A stretch of 34,591 nucleotides of DNA from Clostridiales bacterium (GTDB taxonomy: Bacteria; Bacillota; Clostridia; Oscillospirales; Oscillospiraceae): the NCBI GenBank assembly GCA_012838345.1, contig DUPK01000058.1:1-34591 (forward strand). Direction: 5' to 3'. Under the pieces are notes generated by a model that was given only the letters and a program-made list of their open reading frames with translations, did no database searches and was not told the origin of the DNA. A program made the translations under genes and the position numbers. Shown here in pieces: positions 28,266-34,591 of the stretch; position 1 is the first letter of the stretch; the number at the start of each line of letters is the position of its first letter.

Positions 28266-31179
28266 CCCTATCCCTCTTTTGCTGCTCGACCGCCGCAAAC
28301 AGGCTGCGCAACCTGATTTTCACGGCGCCAAGATTTGTAATCTCGTCTATCTTGATTTGGGTGTAAATCCTGTTCTTAGACTCCAGTATATGTCTGACCT
28401 CGTCGGTTGTGATGGCGTCGACCCCGCAGCCGAAGGAAACAAGCTGCACAAGGTTTATGTCGGGGTCGCCGCTGTCGGCTATGAACTTTGCGGCCGCGTA
28501 GAGCCTTGAGTGATAAGTCCACTGGTTGAGGACCGTAGTCGGGAAGGGCTCGACTAGGTCGCTCACCGAGTCCTCGGTTATGAGCACGGCCCCGCAGTCG
28601 CAAATCAGCTTGTCAATGCCGTGGTTAATCTCCGGGTCTAGGTGGTAGGGGCGGCCGCACAGCACGATTACCGGCAGGCCCTCTTCCTGTGCGATTTTGA
28701 GGTACTCCTTGCCCTTTGCCCGTAACCGCGCCATGAAGCGGTAATACTCCTCAAAGGCGGCCCTTGTGGCCCTTTTGACCTCTGAGAGCGGAATTTTCCC
28801 GAACTCGCGCTCAAGCACCGCGTGGATTTTCTTCGGGAAATCGCGCTTGCGGTGCAGGCCGAGGTAATCGTAAATGTATTTTGTGTTTTTTAGCGCCGTG
28901 ACGTTTGCGCCTATGACCTCGGGGTAATATGCCACAACGGGGCAGTTGAAGTGGTTGTCGCCTAGCCCCTCGTCGAGATTGTAGCTCAAGCAGGGATAGA
29001 AAATAGCGTCAACGCCTTCCTCCAGCAGGTGTTCAACGTGCCCGTGCATCAGTTTGGCGGGGTAGCAGACTGTATCCGAGGGGATGGTGTGCTGGCCCTT
29101 GAGGTACAGCCTTCTCGTGGACTCGGGCGAGCGGAGGACTCCGAAGCCCAGCTCCTTGAAGAAGGTGTGCCAGAAGGGGTATAGCTCGAACATGTTAAGG
29201 CCCATCGGTATGCCGATAGTCCCGCGCTTGTCTTTGAAGGATGTATATGAGGCAAGAAGCTCCTTTTTGTAGTCAAAGAGGTTGTACTTCTTTGCGCTGT
29301 TTTTGAGCGCGAGCGGCTTTTCGCACCTGTTGCCGCCTATGAACTTGCTGCCGTCGTCAAAGGTGTTGACGGTCAGCCGGCAGCGATTCTGGCAGCCGTT
29401 GCAGGTTATCGCTTCGACATGGTGCTTAAAGGACCTGAGCCGCTCCGCCGATATTATACCGCTTTTACTTGGAGCGTTCTGCTTTGCGTAGAGAGCCGCC
29501 CCGTATGCGCCCATTAGCCCCGCAATCGGCGGGCGGGTGACGGCGGTGCCGATTTCCTGCTCAAAGGCGCGCAGCACCGCGTCGTTAAGGAAGGTGCCGC
29601 CCTGCACGACGATGTTTTTCCCCAGGGATTCGGCGTTAGCAACGCGTATGACCTTATAGAGCGCGTTTTTGACGACGCTAATCGAAAGACCCGCCGAGAT
29701 GTTTTCTATGCTGGCGCCTTCCTTCTGTGCCTGCTTGACCGAGGAGTTCATAAACACAGTGCAGCGCGAGCCGAGGTCAACCGGCCTGTCGGCGAAAATT
29801 CCCAGGTCTGCAAACTCCTCTATCGAGTAGCCGAGGGCGCCGGCGAAGGTCTGAAGGAAGGAACCGCAGCCCGAGGAGCAGGCCTCGTTTAGGAAGATGT
29901 TATCAATCGCGCCCATGCGTATCTTAAAGCACTTTATGTCCTGCCCGCCTATGTCGATAATGAAATCGACACTGGGGTTATACTTCTTGGCTGCCGAAAA
30001 ATGCGCGATTGTCTCGACGATACCCATATCTATGTGGAAGGCGTTCTTGATTATCTCCTCCCCGTAGCCTGTGCAGGCGGAGGAGACTATGTTTATATCC
30101 GGAAACTTCTCGTAAATCTCCCTGAGGAAGCCGTGCACGATTGGAACGGGGTTTCCGCTGTTCTGAAGGTATTTGGAAAACACTATTTCCTCGTTCTCAT
30201 TTATTACGACGCACTTGACTGTCGTGGAACCTGCGTCGATGCCTATGTAGGCGCGTTTATTCTCACCTAACTCCGAATAGCTGACACCAGTTTTATGCCG
30301 TTCCTTGAAGGCTTTGTATTCGTCCTCGTTTTCAAACAGGGGGCGGCAGCTTCTAAAGCCGCCGGAGGAGGTGTAATTTTTTATCCTCTCTATGGTTTCG
30401 GGCAGGTTAACCGCCGAGCCGTCGTTTAAGAGCGCTGCGCCTATTGAGACGTAATATAGCGAGTTTTCAGGGCATGTTCCTTTATGCTGCAGGGCATTGT
30501 CAAAGAACTCGCGAAGCTGCGAAAGGAAGGTAAGGGGTCCGCCGAGATACACTACATTGCCCTGTATCTCCCTGCCCTGGGCGAGCCCCGCGATTGTCTG
30601 GCTCACGACCGCGGCAAAAATGCTCGCAGATATGTCCGTCTTCTGTGCGCCCTGATTTAAAAGCGGCTGGATGTCGGACTTGGCGAAGACCCCGCAGCGG
30701 GAGGCAATGGAGTATATCTTAGTATGCTGCTTGGATAGCTCGTTCATCTCCTCGGGAGTGATGTCCAGAAGGGTAGCCATCTGGTCAATGAAGGCGCCGG
30801 TGCCACCCGCGCAGGTGCCATTCATGCGCACCTCCAGCGCACCGGTAAGAAACAATATCTTAGCGTCCTCTCCGCCGAGCTCAATGACCACATCCGTCTC
30901 GGGGAGAAGCCTTTTTGCCGCGACGCGCGTGGCGTAGACCTCCTGCACGAAGGGTATATCCATCTCCTCGGCAAAGCCCATGCCGGCCGAGCCGGAGATG
31001 GAGAGGCCCACCTCGCCCACACCCGGGAAGGCGGCGGATATTTCCGAGAGCATATTTGCCGATTTTTCGGCTATCTGGGAAAAATGCCGTTCGTACTTCT
31101 TATAGATTACTTCGTCGTTTTCGTTTATTACGACGCATTTGAGTGTGGTTGAACCGACGTCAAGTCCAATTCTGAGCAT
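28252..31179 (-). CDS. Acyl-CoA dehydratase activase-like protein with two BadF/BcrA ATPase domains
   Basis: A 975-residue protein with two ASKHA-fold BadF/BadG/BcrA/BcrD domains (about 1-265, starting MLRIGLDVGSTTLK, and about 318-585, starting AYIGIDAGSTTVK). Each has a conserved cysteine pair that can bind a bridging [4Fe-4S] cluster (NGTCAGGTGAF and SRCGVFAKSDIQ in the first; ACSSGCGSF and GSRCTVFMNSSVKQ in the second). A DUF2229-type region follows (CNGCQNRCRLTVNTF, GIPMGLNMFELYPFW, SDTVCYPAKLMHGH). Activases use ATP to inject a low-potential electron into 2-hydroxyacyl-CoA dehydratases; the partner of these large fused forms is unknown. ATG at 31177-31179 follows AAGGAAG. Confidence 0.9.
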   Translation of the reverse strand: MLRIGLDVGSTTLKCVVINENDEVIYKKYERHFSQIAEKSANMLSEISAAFPGVGEVGLSISGSAGMGFAEEMDIPFVQEVYATRVAAKRLLPETDVVIELGGEDAKILFLTGALEVRMNGTCAGGTGAFIDQMATLLDITPEEMNELSKQHTKIYSIASRCGVFAKSDIQPLLNQGAQKTDISASIFAAVVSQTIAGLAQGREIQGNVVYLGGPLTFLSQLREFFDNALQHKGTCPENSLYYVSIGAALLNDGSAVNLPETIERIKNYTSSGGFRSCRPLFENEDEYKAFKERHKTGVSYSELGENKRAYIGIDAGSTTVKCVVINENEEIVFSKYLQNSGNPVPIVHGFLREIYEKFPDINIVSSACTGYGEEIIKNAFHIDMGIVETIAHFSAAKKYNPSVDFIIDIGGQDIKCFKIRMGAIDNIFLNEACSSGCGSFLQTFAGALGYSIEEFADLGIFADRPVDLGSRCTVFMNSSVKQAQKEGASIENISAGLSISVVKNALYKVIRVANAESLGKNIVVQGGTFLNDAVLRAFEQEIGTAVTRPPIAGLMGAYGAALYAKQNAPSKSGIISAERLRSFKHHVEAITCNGCQNRCRLTVNTFDDGSKFIGGNRCEKPLALKNSAKKYNLFDYKKELLASYTSFKDKRGTIGIPMGLNMFELYPFWHTFFKELGFGVLRSPESTRRLYLKGQHTIPSDTVCYPAKLMHGHVEHLLEEGVDAIFYPCLSYNLDEGLGDNHFNCPVVAYYPEVIGANVTALKNTKYIYDYLGLHRKRDFPKKIHAVLEREFGKIPLSEVKRATRAAFEEYYRFMARLRAKGKEYLKIAQEEGLPVIVLCGRPYHLDPEINHGIDKLICDCGAVLITEDSVSDLVEPFPTTVLNQWTYHSRLYAAAKFIADSGDPDINLVQLVSFGCGVDAITTDEVRHILESKNRIYTQIKIDEITNLGAVKIRLRSLFAAVEQQKRDRVDRQ

Positions 31180-31212
31180 ACTGACTTCCTTTGCTAATCC
31201 TTTTAATTGTGG

Positions 31213-31221
31213 ATTATATCA
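31213..31221 (-). promoter_or_regulatory. Extended -10 promoter of the activase gene
   Basis: The minus strand reads TGATATAAT, an extended -10 with a consensus TATAAT (31213-31218). The -35 region (TATACA at 17 bases) is only a partial match. Confidence 0.5.
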
Positions 31222-31454
31222 TGCTAAATTTAATTTGTATATCATAATACATTCAATTTACCAGTATTGCCATTATTAAGGGCGGCAGGCAGGGATAAAA
31301 AGAGGAAAAACCGTGCCTGCTATATTCTATCGGGCAGGGCGCGAAGCGTTAAACCTTGTATTAAAATCAAAGGCTGTCTACAAGACAGCCTGTTATGATA
31401 TGCCCGTAACGAAGCGGCATCCTGTTAACCTCGGTTGAGCAGGGCGAAAAGAAA
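31222..31454. other. Intergenic stretch with hairpins between the anti-sigma gene and the activase gene
   Basis: There is no credible gene. It contains a GCAGGCA/TGCCTGC inverted repeat (31285-31291 and 31313-31319) and a perfect hairpin AGGCTGTC/GACAGCCT (31371-31378 and 31384-31391); the latter is followed on the minus strand by TTTGATTTTAA and would act as a second terminator after the sigma/anti-sigma operon. Confidence 0.5.
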
Positions 31455-31476
31455 GGGGCTTTAGGCCCCCTTTTTT
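31455..31476. terminator. Terminator at the end of the anti-sigma gene
   Basis: GGGGC/GCCCC (31455-31459 and 31465-31469) overlaps the stop codon. On the minus strand TTTCTTTT follows; on the plus strand a run of six T follows, so it could also stop antisense transcripts. Confidence 0.7.
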
Positions 31477-31805
31477 AATTGCTCGGCTTTCTTTTTGCCC
31501 GTTATTATTCCGAAGATAACCGAAATCGCGGTAACAAGCGAAAAGGCTATAAGCAGGGCGGCAAAGATGTTCCTGCGAATCTTCAGTGCCCTTGAAAGCT
31601 CGGCGAATTTTTCGTCCGAGCTGCTCGTGCAGGCTCGCTGCCTCTTTGTTTTTATATCGTTGATTGAGTCGTACATCTTGTAATACTTCCGGCACTCGTG
31701 GCACTTCTTTAAATGCTGATTTACCGCCTCAACAGTGCCCGGGCTTGCCAGGCCGTCCTTATATATGGACACACAGTCCAATACGATGTCACAGCCCAAA
31801 TTCAT
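31461..31805 (-). CDS. Zinc-finger anti-sigma factor (membrane-anchored)
   Basis: A 114-residue protein with a ZAS-type zinc motif HxxxCxxC (His31, Cys35, Cys38), a linker, and one membrane segment (IFAALLIAFSLVTAISVIFGII, about 79-100) ending in a short basic tail. Such proteins hold an ECF sigma factor at the membrane until a signal releases it. It overlaps the sigma gene by 17 bases, so the two are co-translated. Little sequence lies beyond the membrane, so the sensing end is probably intramembrane or cytoplasmic. Confidence 0.88.
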   Translation of the reverse strand: MNLGCDIVLDCVSIYKDGLASPGTVEAVNQHLKKCHECRKYYKMYDSINDIKTKRQRACTSSSDEKFAELSRALKIRRNIFAALLIAFSLVTAISVIFGIITGKKKAEQLKKGA

Positions 31806-32298
31806 TCTTTATCTCCTCCATCAGCATTTTCTTTGCCCTAAAGAATATAACCTTTGCCGAGTTTTCGCTTATGTTCAGCGCCTGCGCCACCTGATTAAAG
31901 CTCATCTCGCCGTATATTCTCAGCATAACAACGTCGCGATACTTCTCCGGTATCCCGTTTATGATTCTGCGAACAGCTTCGGCGACCATTTTCCTTTTCA
32001 GCTCGTTCTCGGGGTCGCCCAGCGTGTTTATGCAGTAGGTTTCGGCCAGGTAATCGAGGCTTATCGCGTCAAGCCCGAGTTTGTGCTTCCTTAAATATTT
32101 GTAAAACGTATGCTTTGCAATGGCGGCAAGCCAAGTGAATACCTCGCAGTTGCCGCGAAATTTGTGAAAGCCCTTGAAGGCCTGCAGAAAAGTCTCCTGA
32201 GTAAGCTCTTCGGTGAGGGAAAAGTCCCTGCAGAGTTTATAGATGAACGAAAATATCCTCGGATAATACTCTCTATACAACTGCTCGAATTGCTTCAA
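31789..32298 (-). CDS. ECF-type RNA polymerase sigma factor
   Basis: An ECF sigma-70 factor with region 2 (FEQLYREYYPRIFSFIYKL, LTEELTQETFLQAFKGF, FTWLAAIAKHTFYKYLR) and region 4 (IPEKYRDVVMLRIYGEMSFNQVAQ, then ISENSAKVIFFRAKK). The preferred start is a TTG at 32296-32298, 7 bases after AGAAGGTGATG, giving 169 residues beginning at the usual family position. The in-frame ATG at 32331 has no ribosome site and would add 11 residues. Region 1.1 and 3 are absent, as expected. Controlled by the overlapping anti-sigma gene. Confidence 0.92.
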   Translation of the reverse strand: MKQFEQLYREYYPRIFSFIYKLCRDFSLTEELTQETFLQAFKGFHKFRGNCEVFTWLAAIAKHTFYKYLRKHKLGLDAISLDYLAETYCINTLGDPENELKRKMVAEAVRRIINGIPEKYRDVVMLRIYGEMSFNQVAQALNISENSAKVIFFRAKKMLMEEIKNEFGL

Positions 32299-32375
32299 CG
32301 CATCACCTTCTGTCAATACGGGCTTACCCATTCAAAGCATACATTTTGCCCGTGCCCTTTGTTTGGATATTATCT

Positions 32376-32390
32376 CTAATTGTATTATAG
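32376..32390 (-). promoter_or_regulatory. Extended -10 promoter of the sigma/anti-sigma operon
   Basis: The minus strand reads TGTGCTATAATAC, with TG-C before a consensus TATAAT. No good -35 is seen at 17 bases (TTGATA lies at 20). Confidence 0.5.
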
Positions 32391-32420
32391 CACACTTGTT
32401 AGTGCTGAGTATCAATAAAA

Positions 32421-32459
32421 GGTTACATCGGACAAAAAAATTCTCAAATTTGTGTAACC
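32421..32459. repeat. Inverted repeat GGTTACA/TGTAACC between the sigma gene and fabH
   Basis: A perfect 7-base inverted repeat (32421-32427 and 32453-32459) with an AT-rich 25-base centre. Each outward arm reads TGTAACC, resembling the AAC-containing -35 of ECF promoters. A half-site GGTACTAA (32474-32481) similar to one arm of a FapR box lies closer to fabH. Confidence 0.4.
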
Positions 32460-32511
32460 AAAAGCAAAAAAGCGGTACTAACCGTTATGAAGGCAGAAAA
32501 CGGAGGCAATA

Positions 32512-33465
32512 ATGAGTTTTTCTATAATTGGCACGGGGATGTATGTTCCCCCGAAGATTGTCACGAACGACGAGCTCTGTAAGTTTGTGGACACCTCCGA
32601 CGAATGGATACGTCAGCGGGTCGGAGTTGAGAGAAGGCATATATGCACCGACGAAACGGCGACGGACCTCGCCTGCAAAGCGGCGATAAACGCCCTTGAA
32701 AACTGCGGCTGCGCTCCGGGAGAGCTGGACCTCATTATAGCCGCCACGGTAAGCGGGGACATGGCGTCCCCCTCGGTTTCCTGCATGGTTCAAAGGAGAA
32801 TAGGGGCCGAGTGCTTTGCCTTTGACATTAACGCCGCCTGCGCCGCCTTTGTCTTTATGCTCGACACTGCCGCGGGATTTTTTAAGCGCGGCAGGGTGAA
32901 AAAGGCTCTTATCGTCGGCGCAGAGCAGATGAGCAAAATCGTCAACTGGGAGGACCGCGGAACCTGCGTAATCTTCGGCGACGGGGCGGGGGCGGCAGTG
33001 CTCGAGGCGGGCGACGGCTACGTCGACTCGGTGCTCACGACAAAGGGCGGCGACGAGGTGATAAGAATCCCGCACTTTATCGGCAAATCGCCCTTTTCCA
33101 CCATAAGGCCGCAGGAACCCTACATCTTCATGGAGGGACAGGAGACCTTCAAGTACGCGGTAAACGCGATGTGCAGCGACATAAGAAAGCTCCTTGAAGA
33201 CAACAACCTCACCGCGGACGACATCGCGTTGATTGTCCCGCACCAGGCGAACAAGAGGATAATCGACCTTGCCGCCGCGAGGCTTAAAATCCCCACCGAG
33301 AAGTTCTACGTCAACATCCAGGAGTACGGAAACACCTCCTCCGCGAGCATACCGATAGCCCTCGACGAGCTAAACAGGTCGGGGAGACTAAAGCGCGGAG
33401 ACCTCATAGTTCTGACCGCATTCGGAGGCGGGCTTTCAAACGCCTCCTGCATTATAAAGTGGTAG
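32512..33465 (+). CDS. fabH: Beta-ketoacyl-ACP synthase III
   Basis: FabH condenses acetyl-CoA (or a branched primer) with malonyl-ACP to start type II fatty acid synthesis. The 317-residue protein carries the catalytic triad: Cys110 in DINAACAAFVF, His in VPHQANKRII and Asn in YGNTSSASIP. The N-terminal EWIRQRVGVERRH is typical. ATG at 32512 follows CGGAGGC. The acpP start lies 26 bases after its stop, making it the first gene of a fab operon. Confidence 0.97.
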   Translation: MSFSIIGTGMYVPPKIVTNDELCKFVDTSDEWIRQRVGVERRHICTDETATDLACKAAINALENCGCAPGELDLIIAATVSGDMASPSVSCMVQRRIGAECFAFDINAACAAFVFMLDTAAGFFKRGRVKKALIVGAEQMSKIVNWEDRGTCVIFGDGAGAAVLEAGDGYVDSVLTTKGGDEVIRIPHFIGKSPFSTIRPQEPYIFMEGQETFKYAVNAMCSDIRKLLEDNNLTADDIALIVPHQANKRIIDLAAARLKIPTEKFYVNIQEYGNTSSASIPIALDELNRSGRLKRGDLIVLTAFGGGLSNASCIIKW

Positions 33466-33491
33466 TAATTTTAGATAAGGAGAAGATGAAT

Positions 33492-33716
33492 ATGATGCTG
33501 GAAAAAATAAGAGAACTGATTGCCGACAAGATTAACTGCGAGCCCGAGTCGATAACGGAGGAGACGAAGTTTGCCGACCTCGGCATAGACTCCCTAGACG
33601 TTACGGAGCTTGTGATGAGCATTGAGGATGAATTCAACATCGAGCTTGAGATAAACGAGTCAATGGTGGCCGTTTCCGATCTTATTAAAGCGGTGGAGTC
33701 GAAGATTAAGAAGTAA
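33492..33716 (+). CDS. acpP: Acyl carrier protein
   Basis: A 74-residue acidic carrier protein with the phosphopantetheine attachment motif GIDSLDVTEL (Ser in DSL). It carries growing acyl chains between the fab enzymes. Three close ATGs exist (33486, 33492, 33495); 33492 has the best 9-base spacing from AAGGAG. The longer in-frame start at 33459 lies inside fabH and is not needed. Confidence 0.95.
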   Translation: MMLEKIRELIADKINCEPESITEETKFADLGIDSLDVTELVMSIEDEFNIELEINESMVAVSDLIKAVESKIKK

Positions 33717-33754
33717 CAGCGCGCCCCGATAAAGTAGAGAAAGGAACGGTTCCG

Positions 33755-34591
33755 ATGATAAAATCTCCCATTTGCGAAATGCTCAGGATAAAATACCCTA
33801 TCTTTCAGGGGGGTATGGCTTGGATAGCTGACGGCAGGCTCGCCGCGGCGGTGTCAAACGGCGGCGGGCTAGGGATTATCTCCGCGATGAACGCAGGCGC
33901 CGATTATCTCAAGGAGCAGATAGACATTGCGCGCAGCCTTACCGACAAACCCTTCGGCGTGAACATCATGCTCATGAGCCCTCACGCCGACGAGGTGGCC
34001 GAAGTCGTCGCGGCCGAAAGAGTTCCGGTCGTAACGACAGGAGCGGGAAGCCCAACAAAGTATATGGAGAGGTGGCTCGAGGCCGGGATAACCGTCATAC
34101 CCGTCGTCGCCTCGGTCGCGATGGCAAAGAGAGCCGAGAGAAGCGGTGCGGCGGCGGTCATAGCGGAGGGTGAGGAGTCGGGCGGTCACATCGGCGAGCT
34201 TACCACAATGGCGATAGTCCCTCAGGTCTGCGACGCCGTGAGCATTCCCGTCATAGCCGCGGGCGGCATCGCCGACGGCAGGGGAGTGGCGGCCTGCTTC
34301 ATGCTCGGAGCCGTGGGCGTTCAACTCGGAACGCGCTTTCTCGTTGCAAAGGAGTGCTCTGTGCACCAAAACTACAAGGAGATGGTGCTGAAGGCAAGCG
34401 ACATCTCCACCGTGGTCACGGGCAAACGCTTCGGCGGAAACACCTGCCGGAGCATCAAAAACGAGTTCACCAGAAACTTTCTGAAGGAAGAATACGCACC
34501 TGACGCGACGGCGGAGAAGATAGCGATGCTCGGCGTGGGCGCTCTGCGACTTGCCGCGCTCGAGGGCGATAAGAAAAACGGCTGCTTCCTC
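33755..34591 (+). CDS. fabK: Enoyl-ACP reductase II (FabK), 3' end outside the window
   Basis: The frame from the ATG at 33755 is open to the window edge (279 codons) and begins MIKSPICEMLRIKYPIFQGG. FabK is the FMN-dependent, NADH-using enoyl-ACP reductase of many Firmicutes. Signatures: GGMAWIADGRLAAAVSNGGGLGII, VTTGAGSPTKY, AEGEESGGHIGE and AAGGIADGRG. The full enzyme is about 310-320 residues, so roughly 30-40 are missing. The ribosome site AAAGGAAC is part of GGAACGGTTCC, which could fold over it. It continues the fabH-acpP operon. Confidence 0.95.
   Translation, partial: MIKSPICEMLRIKYPIFQGGMAWIADGRLAAAVSNGGGLGIISAMNAGADYLKEQIDIARSLTDKPFGVNIMLMSPHADEVAEVVAAERVPVVTTGAGSPTKYMERWLEAGITVIPVVASVAMAKRAERSGAAAVIAEGEESGGHIGELTTMAIVPQVCDAVSIPVIAAGGIADGRGVAACFMLGAVGVQLGTRFLVAKECSVHQNYKEMVLKASDISTVVTGKRFGGNTCRSIKNEFTRNFLKEEYAPDATAEKIAMLGVGALRLAALEGDKKNGCFL

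Noticed and set aside
28252-28298. Programmed -1 frameshift joining the two activase genes
   Set aside because: The frame relation is +1, and no X-XXY-YYZ slippery sequence with a following structure was seen; coupled initiation is simpler.

Overview
The window looks like chromosome from an anaerobic, endospore-forming, low-to-medium GC Gram-positive of the class Clostridia (Oscillospiraceae-like). Supporting this are a complete eight-gene spoIIIA operon, a spore-coat type transglutaminase, an hprK/murB/rapZ/whiA cluster, an Asp23-nusB-xseA-xseB-ispA block, flavin/iron-sulfur enzymes of the NuoEF/HydBC type, and a 2-hydroxyacyl-CoA dehydratase activase. It also carries zinc-containing L28, FabK-type fatty acid synthesis and many canonical sigma-A promoters. 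No rRNA, tRNA or CRISPR array was found. The only mobile DNA is the right end of an IS3-family element at the left edge.

Layout. 1-126: tail of an IS3 transposase and its terminal repeat. 144-1706: a metallo-beta-lactamase-fold hydrolase divergent from ndk. 1787-3552 (minus): an unrecognised 328-codon gene translationally coupled to tgl. 3682-3870 (minus): rpmB, divergent from hprK-murB-rapZ-whiA (4060-7724), a cluster that lacks the usual yvcK/mgfK gene between rapZ and whiA. 7744-8476 (minus): two small genes (DUF1294 and a PNPOx-like flavoprotein). 8617-13334: spoIIIAA to spoIIIAH, ending in a strong terminator. 13488-17870: asp23, a GC-rich 341-bp gap with several hairpins, then nusB, a TsaD paralogue, xseA, xseB and ispA, mostly overlapping by 1-14 bases.

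17927-23373 (minus) holds a three-gene redox operon: a NuoE-like subunit, a NuoF-like subunit and a 1056-residue fusion of NuoG-type ferredoxin, GltD/NfnL-type flavoprotein, 2[4Fe-4S] and a truncated molybdopterin-oxidoreductase-like domain. It has no H-cluster and no evident molybdenum ligand. It resembles the soluble electron-bifurcating (HydABC/Bfu-like) enzymes with a swapped catalytic subunit, and it is the best candidate here for an incompletely described system. It is divergent from proBA (23679-25726), which has a hairpin-containing leader.

25937-26920: a secreted DUF1287 protein with a repetitive Thr-Asp-Asn tail. 26985-31179 (minus): a 2-hydroxyacyl-CoA dehydratase activase family protein split into two overlapping reading frames. 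31461-32298 (minus): an ECF sigma factor and its zinc-binding anti-sigma factor. 32512 to the right edge: fabH, acpP and the 5' part of fabK, the start of a type II fatty acid synthesis operon.

Functions are assigned from recognisable motifs in the translated sequence and from gene order. No database search was run. Promoter and terminator calls rest on reading the bases by eye.
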